64,000 nt of DNA from Glandiceps talaboti (taxonomy: Eukaryota > Hemichordata > Enteropneusta > Spengelidae). The position numbers were made by a program, and so were the translations under genes. Under the pieces are notes generated by a model. That model saw only the letters and a list, made by a program, of their open reading frames with translations. It had not been told where the DNA came from and made no database searches. Within the stretch, counting starts at the first letter, position 1. The number at the start of each line of letters is the position of its first letter. The stretch is from assembly GCF_964340395.1 (NCBI RefSeq), contig NC_135551.1, forward strand, positions 3,205,463 through 3,269,462, written 5' to 3'. Shown here one piece after another: positions 40,044 to 51,990 of the stretch.

Positions 40044-40865
40044 TTACGACTCATTTAAAATACGAACTGACAGAGGATAAAAACTATTTTTGAAGCGATT
40101 TGTTTTGGTTTTGATTGATCTATATCGAGTACCAGAGGGCAGCAGTTCGTACAATGTGTGGGCTGGATGGTTTATGTCATTAATTACTGATTTTGCTTTC
40201 CTGGTGACGCGTGAATTAAAAAGTGACTCAAGAGATGGAAGGCCTATACCAATAATACGTGATGCCGTTCTCACAATTCTATTTAACTTAGCACGATCCT
40301 TATGAGTAGTGTTTCCATACCAGACTGTGATTGAGAATGTCAGAACACTCTCAACCACAGCCCGGTAGAATTTCTTTAAAAATAGCTTGACTGACACCAA
40401 AGCTCTTTAAACGGCGTAGACAGAAAAGGCGTTGTTGAGCCTTTTTTACAATGTGATCAACATTTTTCTCCCACTTTAAATCCTCTGAGATAAGTGACCC
40501 GAGAAATTTAAACGTATCTACGATTTCTACCTCTTTCCCATGAATATTCAGGGTGTGTGATACATTCTCTTTTTCCTAAAATCTACGATAATTTCTTTTG
40601 TCTTAGCAACATTTAACTCAAGGTTATTATCGGCACACCAACCAACAAGACTGTCCACTTGGTCTCGGTATGCTGTCTCGTTGTCATACTGGATAAGACC
40701 CACAATTGACGTGTCGTCAGCGAATTTAAAAATCAAAGAGTCGCTAGCAGATGAAGCACAATTATGGGTAACGAGAGAATACAGCATGGGAGAAAGAACG
40801 CAGCCCTGGGGAGCACCTGTATTTAAAATGAGTGGCTCCGAAAAGAAAGAACCCGTCTTAACCAC
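40044..40865 (-). pseudogene. LINE reverse transcriptase, C-terminal half (broken)
   Basis: Contains motif B (NTGAPQGCVLSPMLYSL), motif C (FKFADDTSIVGL) and the thumb/tail (FYRAVVESVLTFSITVWYGN, LPSGTRYRSIKTKTNRFKNS). A stop/frameshift lies between 40548 and 40400. Confidence 0.85.
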
Positions 40866-41469
40866 CTGGGGTCTATTTGATAGAAAGTCAAAAATCCAAT
40901 TGCATAGAGAACTATTGAGACCAAGAGACAGTAGTTTGTTGTGAAGATTTGCTGGAATTATGGTATTGAAAGCCGAGCTATAGTCAATAAAAAGTATTCT
41001 GACATAAGAATTTACCTTTTCAAGGTGGTTGATAGCATAATGAAGGAGGGAGACTATATTTAATAACTTTCAGTACTACACGTTCAAATACTTTCATTAC
41101 AACTGAGGTTAGCGCAACGGGTCTGTAGTCATTGAGATGGGAGATTGTGGCTTTCTTAGGGACAGGTATGATTATTGACTTTTTAAATATACTAGGAACC
41201 TTACAAGTACTTAGCGACCTATTGAAAATGTCAGCGAAGATACATGATAGTTGACTCGAGCAAGCCCATAATAGACGAGGTGACACCTCATCTGGGCCAG
41301 CTGCTTTACGTACGTTCAACTTCGCTAAAATGTGCCTTACATCATCGTCCGATACCGAAAAGGCCCCAGAACCAGACATGTCAATATTAGGATGAACAGT
41401 TAGCATCCATATATAACAATGAGAGATATCTTTACTAATAGATACGGGCATTGCAAAACAAGGTCTCAC
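40860..41469 (-). pseudogene. LINE reverse transcriptase, N-terminal half (broken)
   Basis: Contains RT motifs 0-A: KAAGPDEVSPRLL, PVPKK, NDYRPVALTSVVMKVFERVV, then after a frameshift near 41050 FIDYSSAFNTIIP. The segment between the fingers and motif A is shortened. Confidence 0.85.
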
Positions 41470-41869
41470 TTTAGGCTGTAACTTGTACTTAGGGATACTT
41501 AGCCAGCAGGGTTTTCTCTTTCAATCTCTTGATTCTGGGCAGAAACAGCATCCCCCATGACAGCTAGTGGGGAGGGTGTAGGAGGGGGAATCCCCTCCTA
41601 CGGTGAGCATTTAAAAAAAAATATAAGGACAATGTTTGCTACTTTTGATCATTTTAAGTTATTTTCAATGTATGTGTCGCACCTCCAATTAGAACCTACA
41701 AAAATTATACTGGCTCTTTTTATAATACACTGTCATTACGTGTTGGGACTCTGTACTGTTAAATAAGGATGTCAATCAGGCCTATATAATTTTTGTAGCC
41801 ATTTTTGAAGACATTTTTAGTAAATTTGCACCTGTTGTCACACCCAGGATAAAGAGTAAGTTTGCTCAG

Positions 41870-42010
41870 AAAGTCTAAAAAAATTGTATTATTCTATTTT
41901 AGCTGTAAAACTACACATAAACATTTAAAATTAGTTTGTAACTACGAAAATTATAAAATACTACACCTAAAATAGAATAATAATTTTGGCCTGAACGGCT
42001 TGCCATTTAA
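41870..42010 (+). repeat. Dispersed repeat family E, copy 1
   Basis: AGTTTGTAACTACGAAAATT, then ATAAAATACTACACCTAAAA and GGCCTGAACGGCTTGCCAT. A near-identical segment is at 45285-45372. The left part also pairs with the right part (TATTCTATTTTAG / CTAAAATAGAATA). Confidence 0.8.
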
Positions 42011-42087
42011 ACATATCATTCGATACATGATGTATGGTGTATTTGTATTTCTCCGTTTTCAACCTACACCAGCTTTTCTATATCGCC

Positions 42088-42100
42088 TTGTAACATTGTT

Positions 42101-42132
<32 letters not shown>

Positions 42133-42133
42133 A
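42088..42133. repeat. (TTG)n microsatellite
   Basis: About 14 TTG units. Confidence 0.95.
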
Positions 42134-42490
42134 AAGATTCAGTTTACTTCATCGTACATTGTAGTATACATTCTTTTAGTGGTCTGAGTATCATGAACAG
42201 TTGAGAACAACACGTCTACGTATGTAATACAGCAGGTCGACGTCAACATGTGCGCTCGTACTAGAAGTAGTACCTGACTGACCCATTGGAAATACGCCTT
42301 CACTTTTCCTCACATTTTTGTTCCTAAAGCTATTTTACTCACACTCACAGTATAGTGTACCATCTTATTTCAATTCTGGCCAGTTTCACAATAATGAATG
42401 TTATTGCTGCAACAAACTTTAGTTGTTTTAGATTAAGTACCTTTACCCGTTGCACATGGATCGTGTCGTACGTACTACATCATGTAATAC

Positions 42491-44830
42491 CAGGGCCGTA
42501 GTCTGACTAAATTGCCGGAGGGGGGGGGGGGGAGCAGAACTTTGTCTTGATGCAATCATGCATTTAAAATTTAGAAAAGTGGCCAATTTACATAAATTTG
42601 CATACAATTTACATGATATCTATTTTAGCATAGCATTTAAATATATGTAAGGCCAGAACAAAATAAAAGCTGGTCAACGGACAACCTAACCCATCACATT
42701 GGGTAGATAGGTAGATTTCATTTTTTCACTGCTTGACAAGGATAAAACAAACCATATATAATGATAGCAAAATATTTCAGGTCGAGTTTAGATAGAACTT
42801 ATTCAGTCATCTTGATACTATCTCTTGCAATTTGTCTGCATAGCTACAGTTATGAAATGTACACAATTTACGGTTAAACAAATGGTGTAGTTCCTCTCAC
42901 CCTCTCTTCTCAAAAAATGTTAAGCCCCGCCAAATGAAACTCAAGCATTATTTTAGCCAACCCTTCTGTCACCTACACTACAGTGGAGATATAAAATTAT
43001 ATGGCACAATGATGCATTAAAATAACAGTGATAGCCAACTACAATAATACTCCGAACGAGATTACTTTACACAGGATGTGGATTTCACATGCATAAGGAG
43101 ATGTCTCTAATTAGCTCTAACCTATACAGGGAGGTACTTTAGCCAGACACCATCCATCTTGTTTTGGAAGAAAGACAATTATCACCTTGATTGCTACTGA
43201 TTGGAAGAAGACATCTCCAAAATTGAAAAAAATTGAAAATAAGACAGTGTAGGAGGCCATTTAGAGGCATAAGATATCAAATCATAGACATAATTTAAAG
43301 TCTTACAATGCTTGAATATGGTAATAAAATACCAGAATTGAAACAATTATGCTATGCATTACATATTATTTGGAAGTGTATTTTGTTGTGGCAAAGCTGA
43401 AAGATATTTTGCGGATGTCCACTTGGTAAATGACTTCTCCTGAAGTTTAATTTGGTTCGAAAAATCCCGAATAAAGAGCAAAACATTTCAAGACTTTCAG
43501 ATTTTTGATGGCCCAATGACTGCTCAGCCCACTCTCATGGTCGTAAACTTTCGCTCAATTCTTTTTAGTGCACATTAGATATGCAACAGCTTAATTTAAT
43601 GCTTGTATGCATCATGAGAGCCAAGTAAACCACTGTATAATATATTATAATAGACTAAAATGTATATTGTTACATGTACTATTCAGAAAATATAAAGAAA
43701 TCTCCTTAATTTTAAAACAAATGCGAAGCCCGCATGAGGATATATTGCTCATCACCAAAAAAAAATAATATCCATTGGGTAGGTTGAACAGCTTTTTCAT
43801 TTTTCCTGGCCTAATGTCATATCTTTCAAAGTAGTTGCCGAAAAGATGTCACATTCAAAGTAAAAACAAATACTCTTGCATTTTAGAAAATGGATGGTGC
43901 TTTCTCAAATAAGTAACAAAATAATCATTTTCTTTACCCTACTCCCAACACTTTTATGGCCCTTTATTATGTCGAAACCCAAAGTGAACTCAGTGAATTC
44001 TCCTTGTCATTATCATTATAATGGAAATTGAAGTTTGGATTTTAATGTCGAAGGTAAAGCTCTGTTTACAAATTCAGGGCCATTCTTTCCATAGCAATTC
44101 AAGTTGTCGCTTCAAAATGAATTTGCGTAATAACGCTAGTGTCAGTGCAATGAGATAATTATATCAAACATTAACCAAAGGCAACGCCGAACACAATTAT
44201 TGAAAGTGGATCTTAAACTGTGTGCCTAGTTTAATAGTTTTTCAGGGCCACCAAATATTCCAAAAAGAGATCTGCCGTTTTATCAGTAAATGTTTTAATA
44301 TAAGGAACAAGATGTAAGTGAGGTCGAGTGCATCTTCGGAGTCACTGCATGCAGCAGGCGACCTCACGTTGAACGACTTTTCCCGTCTTTTTTTGAAGTT
44401 TCACTCTCTGGCATTATTGCGACTTGCTATCTTCAAATGAAGGACACTTTGAAGACTACTGTTAAACGCGGAAAATGCACAGTGCATGTGCGCACTTCTT
44501 TTGTACTTTCCCGCACAAAGAATTTTTAATTTGCTACACTGCAAAAAGTTACAATTTTTAACTGGACACATTTTTATTCAAAGTTAAGCCAGCGTACAGT
44601 AAAGATACAAGATACATATTAGCTAGGAGTCAGTGTACAGTCACTTTTGACTTTAGTAAACTATCAATTTAAATCGTGCATGCTAGGAATCGTCACGTAA
44701 ATAACGATTTTAATAACATCATTATGTATTCAAAAAGTCCCTTTTTTCTTTCTTTTCCCCCCAAAAATCTCGGGGGGGGGGAGCAGCTGCCCCCTCCTGC
44801 CCCCCCCCCCCCCCGCAGGCTACGGTACTG
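42491..44830. mobile_element. Non-coding 2.34-kb element with CAG...CTG ends and 5-bp AATAC TSD
   Basis: Left end CAGGGCCGTAGTCTGAC followed by a G run; right end (reverse complement) CAGTACCGTAGCCTGC followed by a G run. AATAC flanks both ends (42486-42490 and 44831-44835). The interior is AT-rich with no ORF over 100 aa and no recognisable protein. Consistent with a non-autonomous DNA transposon of unassigned superfamily; chance similarity of G-rich ends is a weaker alternative. Confidence 0.5.
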
Positions 44831-45059
44831 AATACATCATACATGCGGTCGATCATTACCTTAACGTGACGGTGTACACATGTGTGTTCGTGGCTGAAGT
44901 CACGGTTGTTGATATTATCAAACCGTAAATTAAGTTTTGAGAACTGACATAGTGTTTGAGTGATCAATTTCGAAGGTAATAAAAACGTGTATTTGACGCC
45001 CCCGAAACACATCGTAATGGATGTCAAAGGTCACACCTGTGACCGGCGCCTGTCAGCAG

Positions 45060-45110
45060 ACTCGGCCAAAAAAAAGTTGAAAAAAAGTTGAAAAAAAGTT
45101 GAAAAAAAGT
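45060..45110. repeat. AAAAAAAGTTG short tandem
   Basis: Four to five copies of an 11-bp A-rich unit (GAAAAAAAGTT). Confidence 0.8.
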
Positions 45111-45284
45111 TAAAAAATAAAACTTTAACAAAAAATATATTTTGACTTTCAATTATATATAATCCTTAAAAAATTCTGGTTTGACGAAAAATAAAACAAT
45201 AACCTCAAATAAATGAAAACTTGTTTGAATTAAATAATGTTAACATGGAATAAAAGTGTGGATTCCATCGAAAAACAACACCTA

Positions 45285-45372
45285 AACGGCTAAAACTAGT
45301 TTGCAACTACGAAAAATATAAAATACTATAGCTAAAATAAAATAACACTTTCGGCCTGAACGGCTTGCCATA
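45285..45372 (+). repeat. Dispersed repeat family E, copy 2
   Basis: AGTTTGCAACTACGAAAAAT ... GGCCTGAACGGCTTGCCAT, same orientation as 41.9 kb. Confidence 0.8.
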
Positions 45373-45373
45373 C

Positions 45374-45418
45374 GTAAGTCCACACACTGTGAAATATTTC
45401 GCGGTGTGTGGACTTACG
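45374..45418. repeat. Perfect 15-bp hairpin
   Basis: CGTAAGTCCACACAC and GTGTGTGGACTTACG separated by a 15-bp loop, directly after family E copy 2. Possibly the end of that element. Confidence 0.85.
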
Positions 45419-45593
45419 CGATCCTATCGAAACCCGTGTTATTTTAACCCTTTCATATAGTATTTGCCGAGTATCTCAATTTTATCGATATCTTATTGTA
45501 TTATGAAACATATCTCGGGAAACAAGTGACTGTGTGACAGATACAATGTACTGGAAATATCGGACTATCATAAATACATGTGACTATCATACA

Positions 45594-45598
<5 letters not shown>

Positions 45599-45670
<72 letters not shown>

Positions 45671-45672
45671 TA
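45599..45672. repeat. (TG)n(CGTG)n microsatellite
   Basis: TG tract passing into CGTG. Confidence 0.95.
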
Positions 45673-46170
45673 TTTTTGATCTCCTATACAAATTAAAAAA
45701 TACTTTGGCCTTGTAAATGAACAAACCAATCATAGCCTATTTTTGAATATTATTTCACAAGACAGTGTGTTAGACTTCACAACACTTTTGTAACAGCGAC
45801 GTCATTATTCTTAGTTTGTATGTGTTATTCTGTGTATAATTGGAGAACGGCCGTGCATAGATTCATTCTAATGATATAAATCCTGGTTTAAATTGATCCA
45901 ACAATTAATAAAAGACGGATACGTGTTTGGTATTCTGAATGAATACTTGTAACTAACCTTGGAATACCAGATAATGAGTATCGTGTCAGTCATACCAATA
46001 TCTACAATAGATCACATCTTGTGCTATTTTGTTCCACAATTATAACCACGTTAAGCTTCCCAAGGCATTTATAGAACGCTCGACGTGACGCAAGGCCTAT
46101 GTTATGAAACGGAATGTCATTTGATAACGAAGGTTTAAATATAGAATGTGTAAAAGCAATTATAGATAAC

Positions 46171-46362
46171 ATTATGAATACTGTACTTCTTACGGTAAAT
46201 GTATCGTCACCACATAATATTATGAATACTGTACTTCTTACGGTAAATGTACCTTCACCACATAATATTATGAATACTGTACTTCTTACGGTAAATGTAT
46301 CGTCACCATATAATATTATGAATACTGTACTTCTTACGGTAAATGTATCGTCACCATATAAC
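46171..46362. repeat. Tandem repeat, 48-bp unit, 4 copies
   Basis: The unit contains ATTATGAATACTGTACTTCT then TACGGTAAATGTATCGTCAC. 48 is divisible by 3, which keeps frames open on both strands. Confidence 0.95.
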
Positions 46363-46425
46363 TCCCTTGCAAGTTTATGATTATGGATGTGTAATTTAAC
46401 TTTAATACGAACGGCATTTCTGTTT

Positions 46426-46554
<129 letters not shown>

Positions 46555-46707
46555 CTTATTTCAGTCAACAATCATTCATCCCAGTACTCTGCCTGTCTCT
46601 AGATCTGTTTATATATATAGTGTACAGTGCTCGATACGGATGTAGAGCTTGTTAAGTGAATGAAGGAAAGGTGGCTTGGTTACTTTGTTACATTCGGTTC
46701 TCCACCA

Positions 46708-46797
46708 TGTATGTATGTATGTATGTATGTATGTATGTATGTATGTATGTATGTATGTATGTATGTATGTATGTATGCATGCATGCATGCATGCATG
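46708..46797. repeat. (ATGT)n(ATGC)n microsatellite
   Basis: ATGT repeats passing into ATGC repeats. Confidence 0.97.
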
Positions 46798-47009
46798 CCA
46801 GGGGTGCCCGTGGTCATGTGATTGTTTTCATTCTAAGCAAGAAATGTAAGTTACAGTTTATTTATTTGCTACTTTATGTCACTGTGTACTGAAATTACTT
46901 GTTAATAGATTCCTGGTAAATAGTAAAAGAAATGTAACAGTGTGCCAAAAGTATAGTGTTATAGGTGTTATAGTGTTATATAGTGTTATAGTGGTTATAT
47001 CGTGTTATA

Positions 47010-48150
47010 GTAACATATTTGTATCAGAGAAGCTACTTTAGTTATAAATACTTGCTTCAAGTTCGTTCAGTTTCTACTAACAGATTGTAAAGGAAGATAA
47101 GTAGGAAAGTGGTGTCAAAGCAAAGGAGAATGACGTCACAAAAGAATGACGTACCGCACAATCGATATGACGTCATAGTGTGAATTATTCATGAAAGGCA
47201 AAGTTCACTGAAATATGATTGAAATGATTCCAGTCGATCAATAGATGATAGTACCCGAACAATAGACCATACAAATCTATTATTGCTATGGCCGTATGAT
47301 AAAAAGAGAAATGTTATTATAGTTGACGACCGAACTAGAAATAATCCAAAAGTCCCGTTGTATATTTGAGCAAACTTATAGTTTCGATATCAAGTTAATA
47401 ATTAACCAAAACTGTGACGATCAATAAAACCCAACCAATATTTAGATATCATTCACTAACATTTTTCTTCCTTCATCCAAGGAAAATATGAGTGACCCAG
47501 GGGGCATTGTCACTACGAGTCGAAAGACGAGTAGTGATAAATCCTTAGGTCACGAGTATTTATTGAATGTAGAAAAATATTAGGAAATAATATAATGATA
47601 CCACCTCCAGCATGATTTATCAAATATTGGGAAATTATGGCGATTTTGAAGGTTTTGACTCGTGTTTGGAGCACCACAGATTCTGTGACGTACACACGGG
47701 TTCTGTATTTAAGTAGAACTGTATGTTATCTATATTTTCTGTTCAAGGACAATAACTTGGCTTGTGCATGCATAATAATTAACACACAGTATGCTAAATT
47801 CATATGACTCATATCACATCGCTCATATTCAGGTCGGCAAAGCAGAGAGAGGTCACACGTCACATTTTAGTCTGCCCATCTCACAGTTACCGATTATCAA
47901 ATAACTACACATTTTTTTTGCAATCGTTGTATCGGTCACTGATAAGTGACTGTACTCTAGACATCAACCACAGTTACGAATAGAGATATGATTGAAGCTG
48001 GCGCCGATGATTATTATTAGCCACCAAAGGGGTAACACCAACGGCCCATTAACATTTCAAAGAAAATGTACACTTTAATACATTAGATTGGTCTCCGAAA
48101 CTAATTTCTTTGATTGTGTTGTTAAAAGTAAAAATCGTTCCTAATTGATA
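47010..48150. other. Intergenic, no gene recognised
   Basis: Unique sequence. A cluster of TGACGTCA-like CRE half and full sites occurs at 47129-47176 (AATGACGTCAC, AATGACGTAC, ATGACGTCAT). This is suggestive of regulation but unproven. Confidence 0.4.
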
Positions 48151-48156
48151 TATAAT

Positions 48157-51070
48157 ATACCTAACTACAGCCCTACATGTAATAGCACAGAGTCATATAC
48201 CTAACTACAGTCCTACGTGTAATAACACAGAGTCATATATCTAACTACAGTCCTACATGTAATAGCACAGAGTCATATACCTAACTACAGCCCTACATGT
48301 AATAGCACAGAGTCATATACCTAACTACAGTCCTACGTGTAATAACACAGAGTCATATACCTAACTACAGTCCTACATGTAATAGCACGGAGTCATATAC
48401 CTAACTACAGCCCTACATGTAATAGCACAGAGTCTTATACCTAACTACAGCCCTACATGTAATAGCACAGAGTCATATACCTAACTACAGTCCTACATGT
48501 AATAGCACAGAGTCATATACCTAACTACAGCCCTACATGTAATAGCACAGAGTCATATACCTAACTACAGCCCTACATGTAATAGCACAGAGTCTTATAC
48601 CTAACTACAGCCCTACATGTAATAGCACAGAGTCATATACCTAACTACAGCCCTACATGTAATAGCACGAAGTCATATACCTAACTACAGCCCTACATGT
48701 AATAGCACGGAGTCATATACCTAACTACAGCCCTACATGTAATAGCACAGAGTCTTATACCTAACTACAGCCCTACATGTAATAGCACGGAGTCATATAC
48801 CTAACTACAGCCCTACATGTAATAGCACGGAGTCATATACCTAACTACAGCCCTACATGTAATACCACGGAGTCATATACCTAACTACAGCCCTACATGT
48901 AATAGCACAGAGTCATATACCTAACTACAGCCCTACATGTAATAGCACAGAGTCATATACCTAACTACAATCCTACATGTAATAGCACAGAGTCATATAC
49001 CTAACTACAGCCCTACATGTAATAGCACGGAGTCTTATACCTAACTACAGCCCTACATGTAATAGCACAGAGTCATATACCTAACTACAGCCCTACATGT
49101 AATAGCACAGAGTCATATACCTAACTACAGTCCTACATGTAATAGCACAGAGTCATATACCTAACTACAGCCCTACATGTAATAGCACGGAGTCTTATAC
49201 CTAACTACAGCCCTACATGTAATAGCACGAAGTCATATACCTAACTACAGTCCTACATGTAATAGCACAGAGTCTTATACCTAACTACAGCCCTACATGT
49301 AATACCACGGAGTCATATACCTAACTACAGCCCTACATGTAATAGCACAGAGTCATATACCTAACTACAGCCCTACATGTAATAGCACAGAGTCATATAC
49401 CTAACTACAGCCCTACATGTAATAGCACAGAGTCATATACTTAACTACAGTCCTACATGTAATAGCACGAAGTCATATACCTACAGTCCTACATGTAATA
49501 GCACGGAGTCATATACCTAACTACAGCCCTACATGTAATAGCACAGAGTCATATACCTAACTACAGCCCTACATGTAATAGCACAGAGTCATATACTTAA
49601 CTACAGCCCTACATGTAATAGCACAGAGTCATATACTTAACTACAGCCCTACATGTAATAGCACGGAGTCTTATACCTAACTACAGCCCTACATGTAATA
49701 GCACGAAGTCATATACCTAACTACAGTCCTACATGTAATAGCACAGAGTCATATACCTAACTACAGCCCTACGTGTAATAGCACAGAGTCATATACCTAA
49801 CTACAGCCCTACATGTAATAGCACAGAGTCATATACCTAACTACAGTCCTACATGTAATAGCACAGAGTCATATACCTAACTACAGTCCTACGTGTAATA
49901 GCACAGAGTCTTATACTTAACTACAGCCCTACATGTAATAGCACAGAGTCTTATACCTAACTACAGCCCTACATGTAATAGCACAGAGTCTTATACCTAA
50001 CTACAGCCCTACATGTAATAGCACAGAGTCATATATCTAACTACAGTCCTACATGTAATAGCACGGAGTCATATATCTAACTACAGTCCTACATGTAATA
50101 GCACAGAGTCTTATACCTAACTACAGCCCTACATGTAATAGCACAGAGTCTTATACCTAACTACAGCCCTACGTGTAATAGCACAGAGTCTTATACCTAA
50201 CTACAGCCCTACGTGTAATAGCACAGAGTCTTATACCTAACTACAGCCCTACATGTAATAGCACAGAGTCATATACCTAACTACAGCCCTACATGTAATA
50301 GCACAGAGTCATATACTTAACTACAGCCCTACATGTAATAGCACAGAGTCATATACCTAACTACAGCCCTACATGTAATAGCACGGAGTCATATACCTAA
50401 CTACAGTCCTACATGTAATAGCACAGAGTCTTATACCTAACTACAGTCCTACATGTAATAGCACGGAGTCATATACTTAACTACAGCCCTACATGTAATA
50501 GCACATAGTCATATACCTAACTACAGCCCTACATGTAATAACACAGAGTCATATACCTAACTACAGCCCTACATGTAATAGCACGGAGTCATATACCTAA
50601 CTACAGCCCTACATGTAATAGCACAGAGTCATATACCTAACTACAGCCCTACATGTAATAGCACAGAGTCATATACCTAACTACAGCCCTACATGTAATA
50701 ACACAGAGTCATATACCTAACTACAGCCCTACATGTAATAGCACAGAGTCATATACCTAACTACAGCCCTACATGTAATAGCACAGAGTCATATACTTAA
50801 CTACAGCCCTACATGTAATAGCACATAGTCATATACCTAACTACAGCCCTACATGTAATAACACAGAGTCATATACCTAACTACAGTCCTACATGTAATA
50901 GCACAGAGTCATATACCTAACTACAGCCCTACATGTAATAGCACAGAGTCATATACCTAACTACAGCCCTACATGTAATAGCACGGAGTCATATACCTAA
51001 CTACAGCCCTACCTGTAATAGCACGGAGTCATATACCTAACTACAGCCCTACATGTAATAGCACATAGTC
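48157..51070. repeat. Large minisatellite, 40-bp unit, about 73 copies
   Basis: The unit contains ATATACCTAACTACAGCCCT then ACATGTAATAGCACAGAGTC. Single-base variants (AGAG/CGGAG/CGAAG; CATAT/CTTAT; CCC/TCC; ATG/GTG) recur in ordered blocks. One unit near 49480 has a 6-7 bp deletion. No coding potential. Confidence 0.98.
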
Positions 51071-51174
51071 ACATTTTAACAGCTTATCACTGACTCAATG
51101 GGTTGATACATGGCGTATTGTCATGACAATGGCTCAACTAGTGATAAACGGAACTATACCCTAGGGCCTGGGCG

Positions 51175-51390
51175 CGTAGTATTTCTTAGACTCTCTCACA
51201 GTCCTCGGAACTTCGCTTTACTAAAATCGACGCTAAATGAATTATTTTGTATGTACCGATACCATCTACATAACGTACTCCCATCGTACTCGAACAACCT
51301 TGTACTGTGCGCCCTCATCGACCACATAGAGATATATGTTCGTTGACGTGTGACTGCGACGCTCCGTGTTATCGCGATTTCCTTATCTAT
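51175..51390 (+). repeat. Dispersed repeat family C, copy 2 (diverged, single arm)
   Basis: GACTCTCTCACAGTCCTC, TTTTGTATGTACCGATACC, CCTTGTACTGTGCGCCCTCA and GTGTGACTGCGACGCTCC correspond in order to the left arm of the foldback element at 2.55-2.95 kb. Confidence 0.7.
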
Positions 51391-51822
51391 AGGATAAATA
51401 ACAATGTTTTGTCTTGAATATGTGTCTCCTACCTTTATGGAAAGAACAAAAAGTTATCTTCTAGTAGAGAGGACTCCTTAGGAAAACAACAATGTAATCA
51501 TGATACGTGTCCGTGTGAACTACACATGTATACGATGTAAGGGATGATTGCACAAAGTCACATAAGCAAACTTCGGTCGTGGGGGCGGGGGGGGGGGACG
51601 TCTGGCGTCAATGCGATTGCTGAACTTCATTGTGATAGAGGGACTGTGATTTACGATATATGGTGCCTGGGTCATACATATATGAACATTTGATGTCACA
51701 ATCGTGAACGTTCGTTTAGGGAGAGGGGGGGGGGGTTGACCTAAACGAGCGAACAATGTTCGTTTGTTGAGCTTGTGCGACATTGTACGATCGTTCCTAT
51801 GTTGCATGTTGATTATTCGTCG

Positions 51823-51990
51823 GTGACACAGATAAACACCTACCAGGGTCAGTAGAGTACTGTAACTGTGTGTGAGTCGTGACACAGATAAACACCTACA
51901 AGGGTCAGTAGAGTACTGTAACTGTGTGTGAGTCGTGACACAGATAAACACCTACAAGGGTCAGTAGAGTACTGTAACTGTGTATGAGTC
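51823..51990. repeat. Tandem triplication, 56-bp unit
   Basis: Three copies of GTGACACAGATAAACACCTA then GTACTGTAACTGTGTGTGAG. The 143-aa minus-strand frame across it is an artefact. Confidence 0.95.

Larger units (their letters stand above)
39816..41530 (-). mobile_element. 5'-truncated non-LTR retrotransposon (CR1/L2/Rex1-like LINE)
   Basis: Minus-strand coding pieces, in order: 41469-41020 (LNVRKAAGPDEVSPRLL, IIIPVPKKATISHLNDYRPV), an unassigned frame at about 41040-40860 (ILFIDYSSAFNTIIP, RT motif A), 40865-40548 (NTGAPQGCVLSPMLYSL; FADDTSIVGL, the catalytic DD box; NNLELNVAKTKEIIVDFRK), and 40400-40044 (ESVLTFSITVWYGN, the C-terminal region). Frameshifts separate the pieces and part of the fingers/palm is missing. 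No endonuclease domain is visible, so it is a dead 5'-truncated copy. The 3' end carries an ATT-type repeat tail, as expected for the group. Exact clade needs a phylogeny. Confidence 0.9.

Noticed and set aside
51520-51951. 143-aa minus-strand frame with Pro runs
   Set aside because: Built from a 56-bp triplication and G/C homopolymers; no homology recognised.
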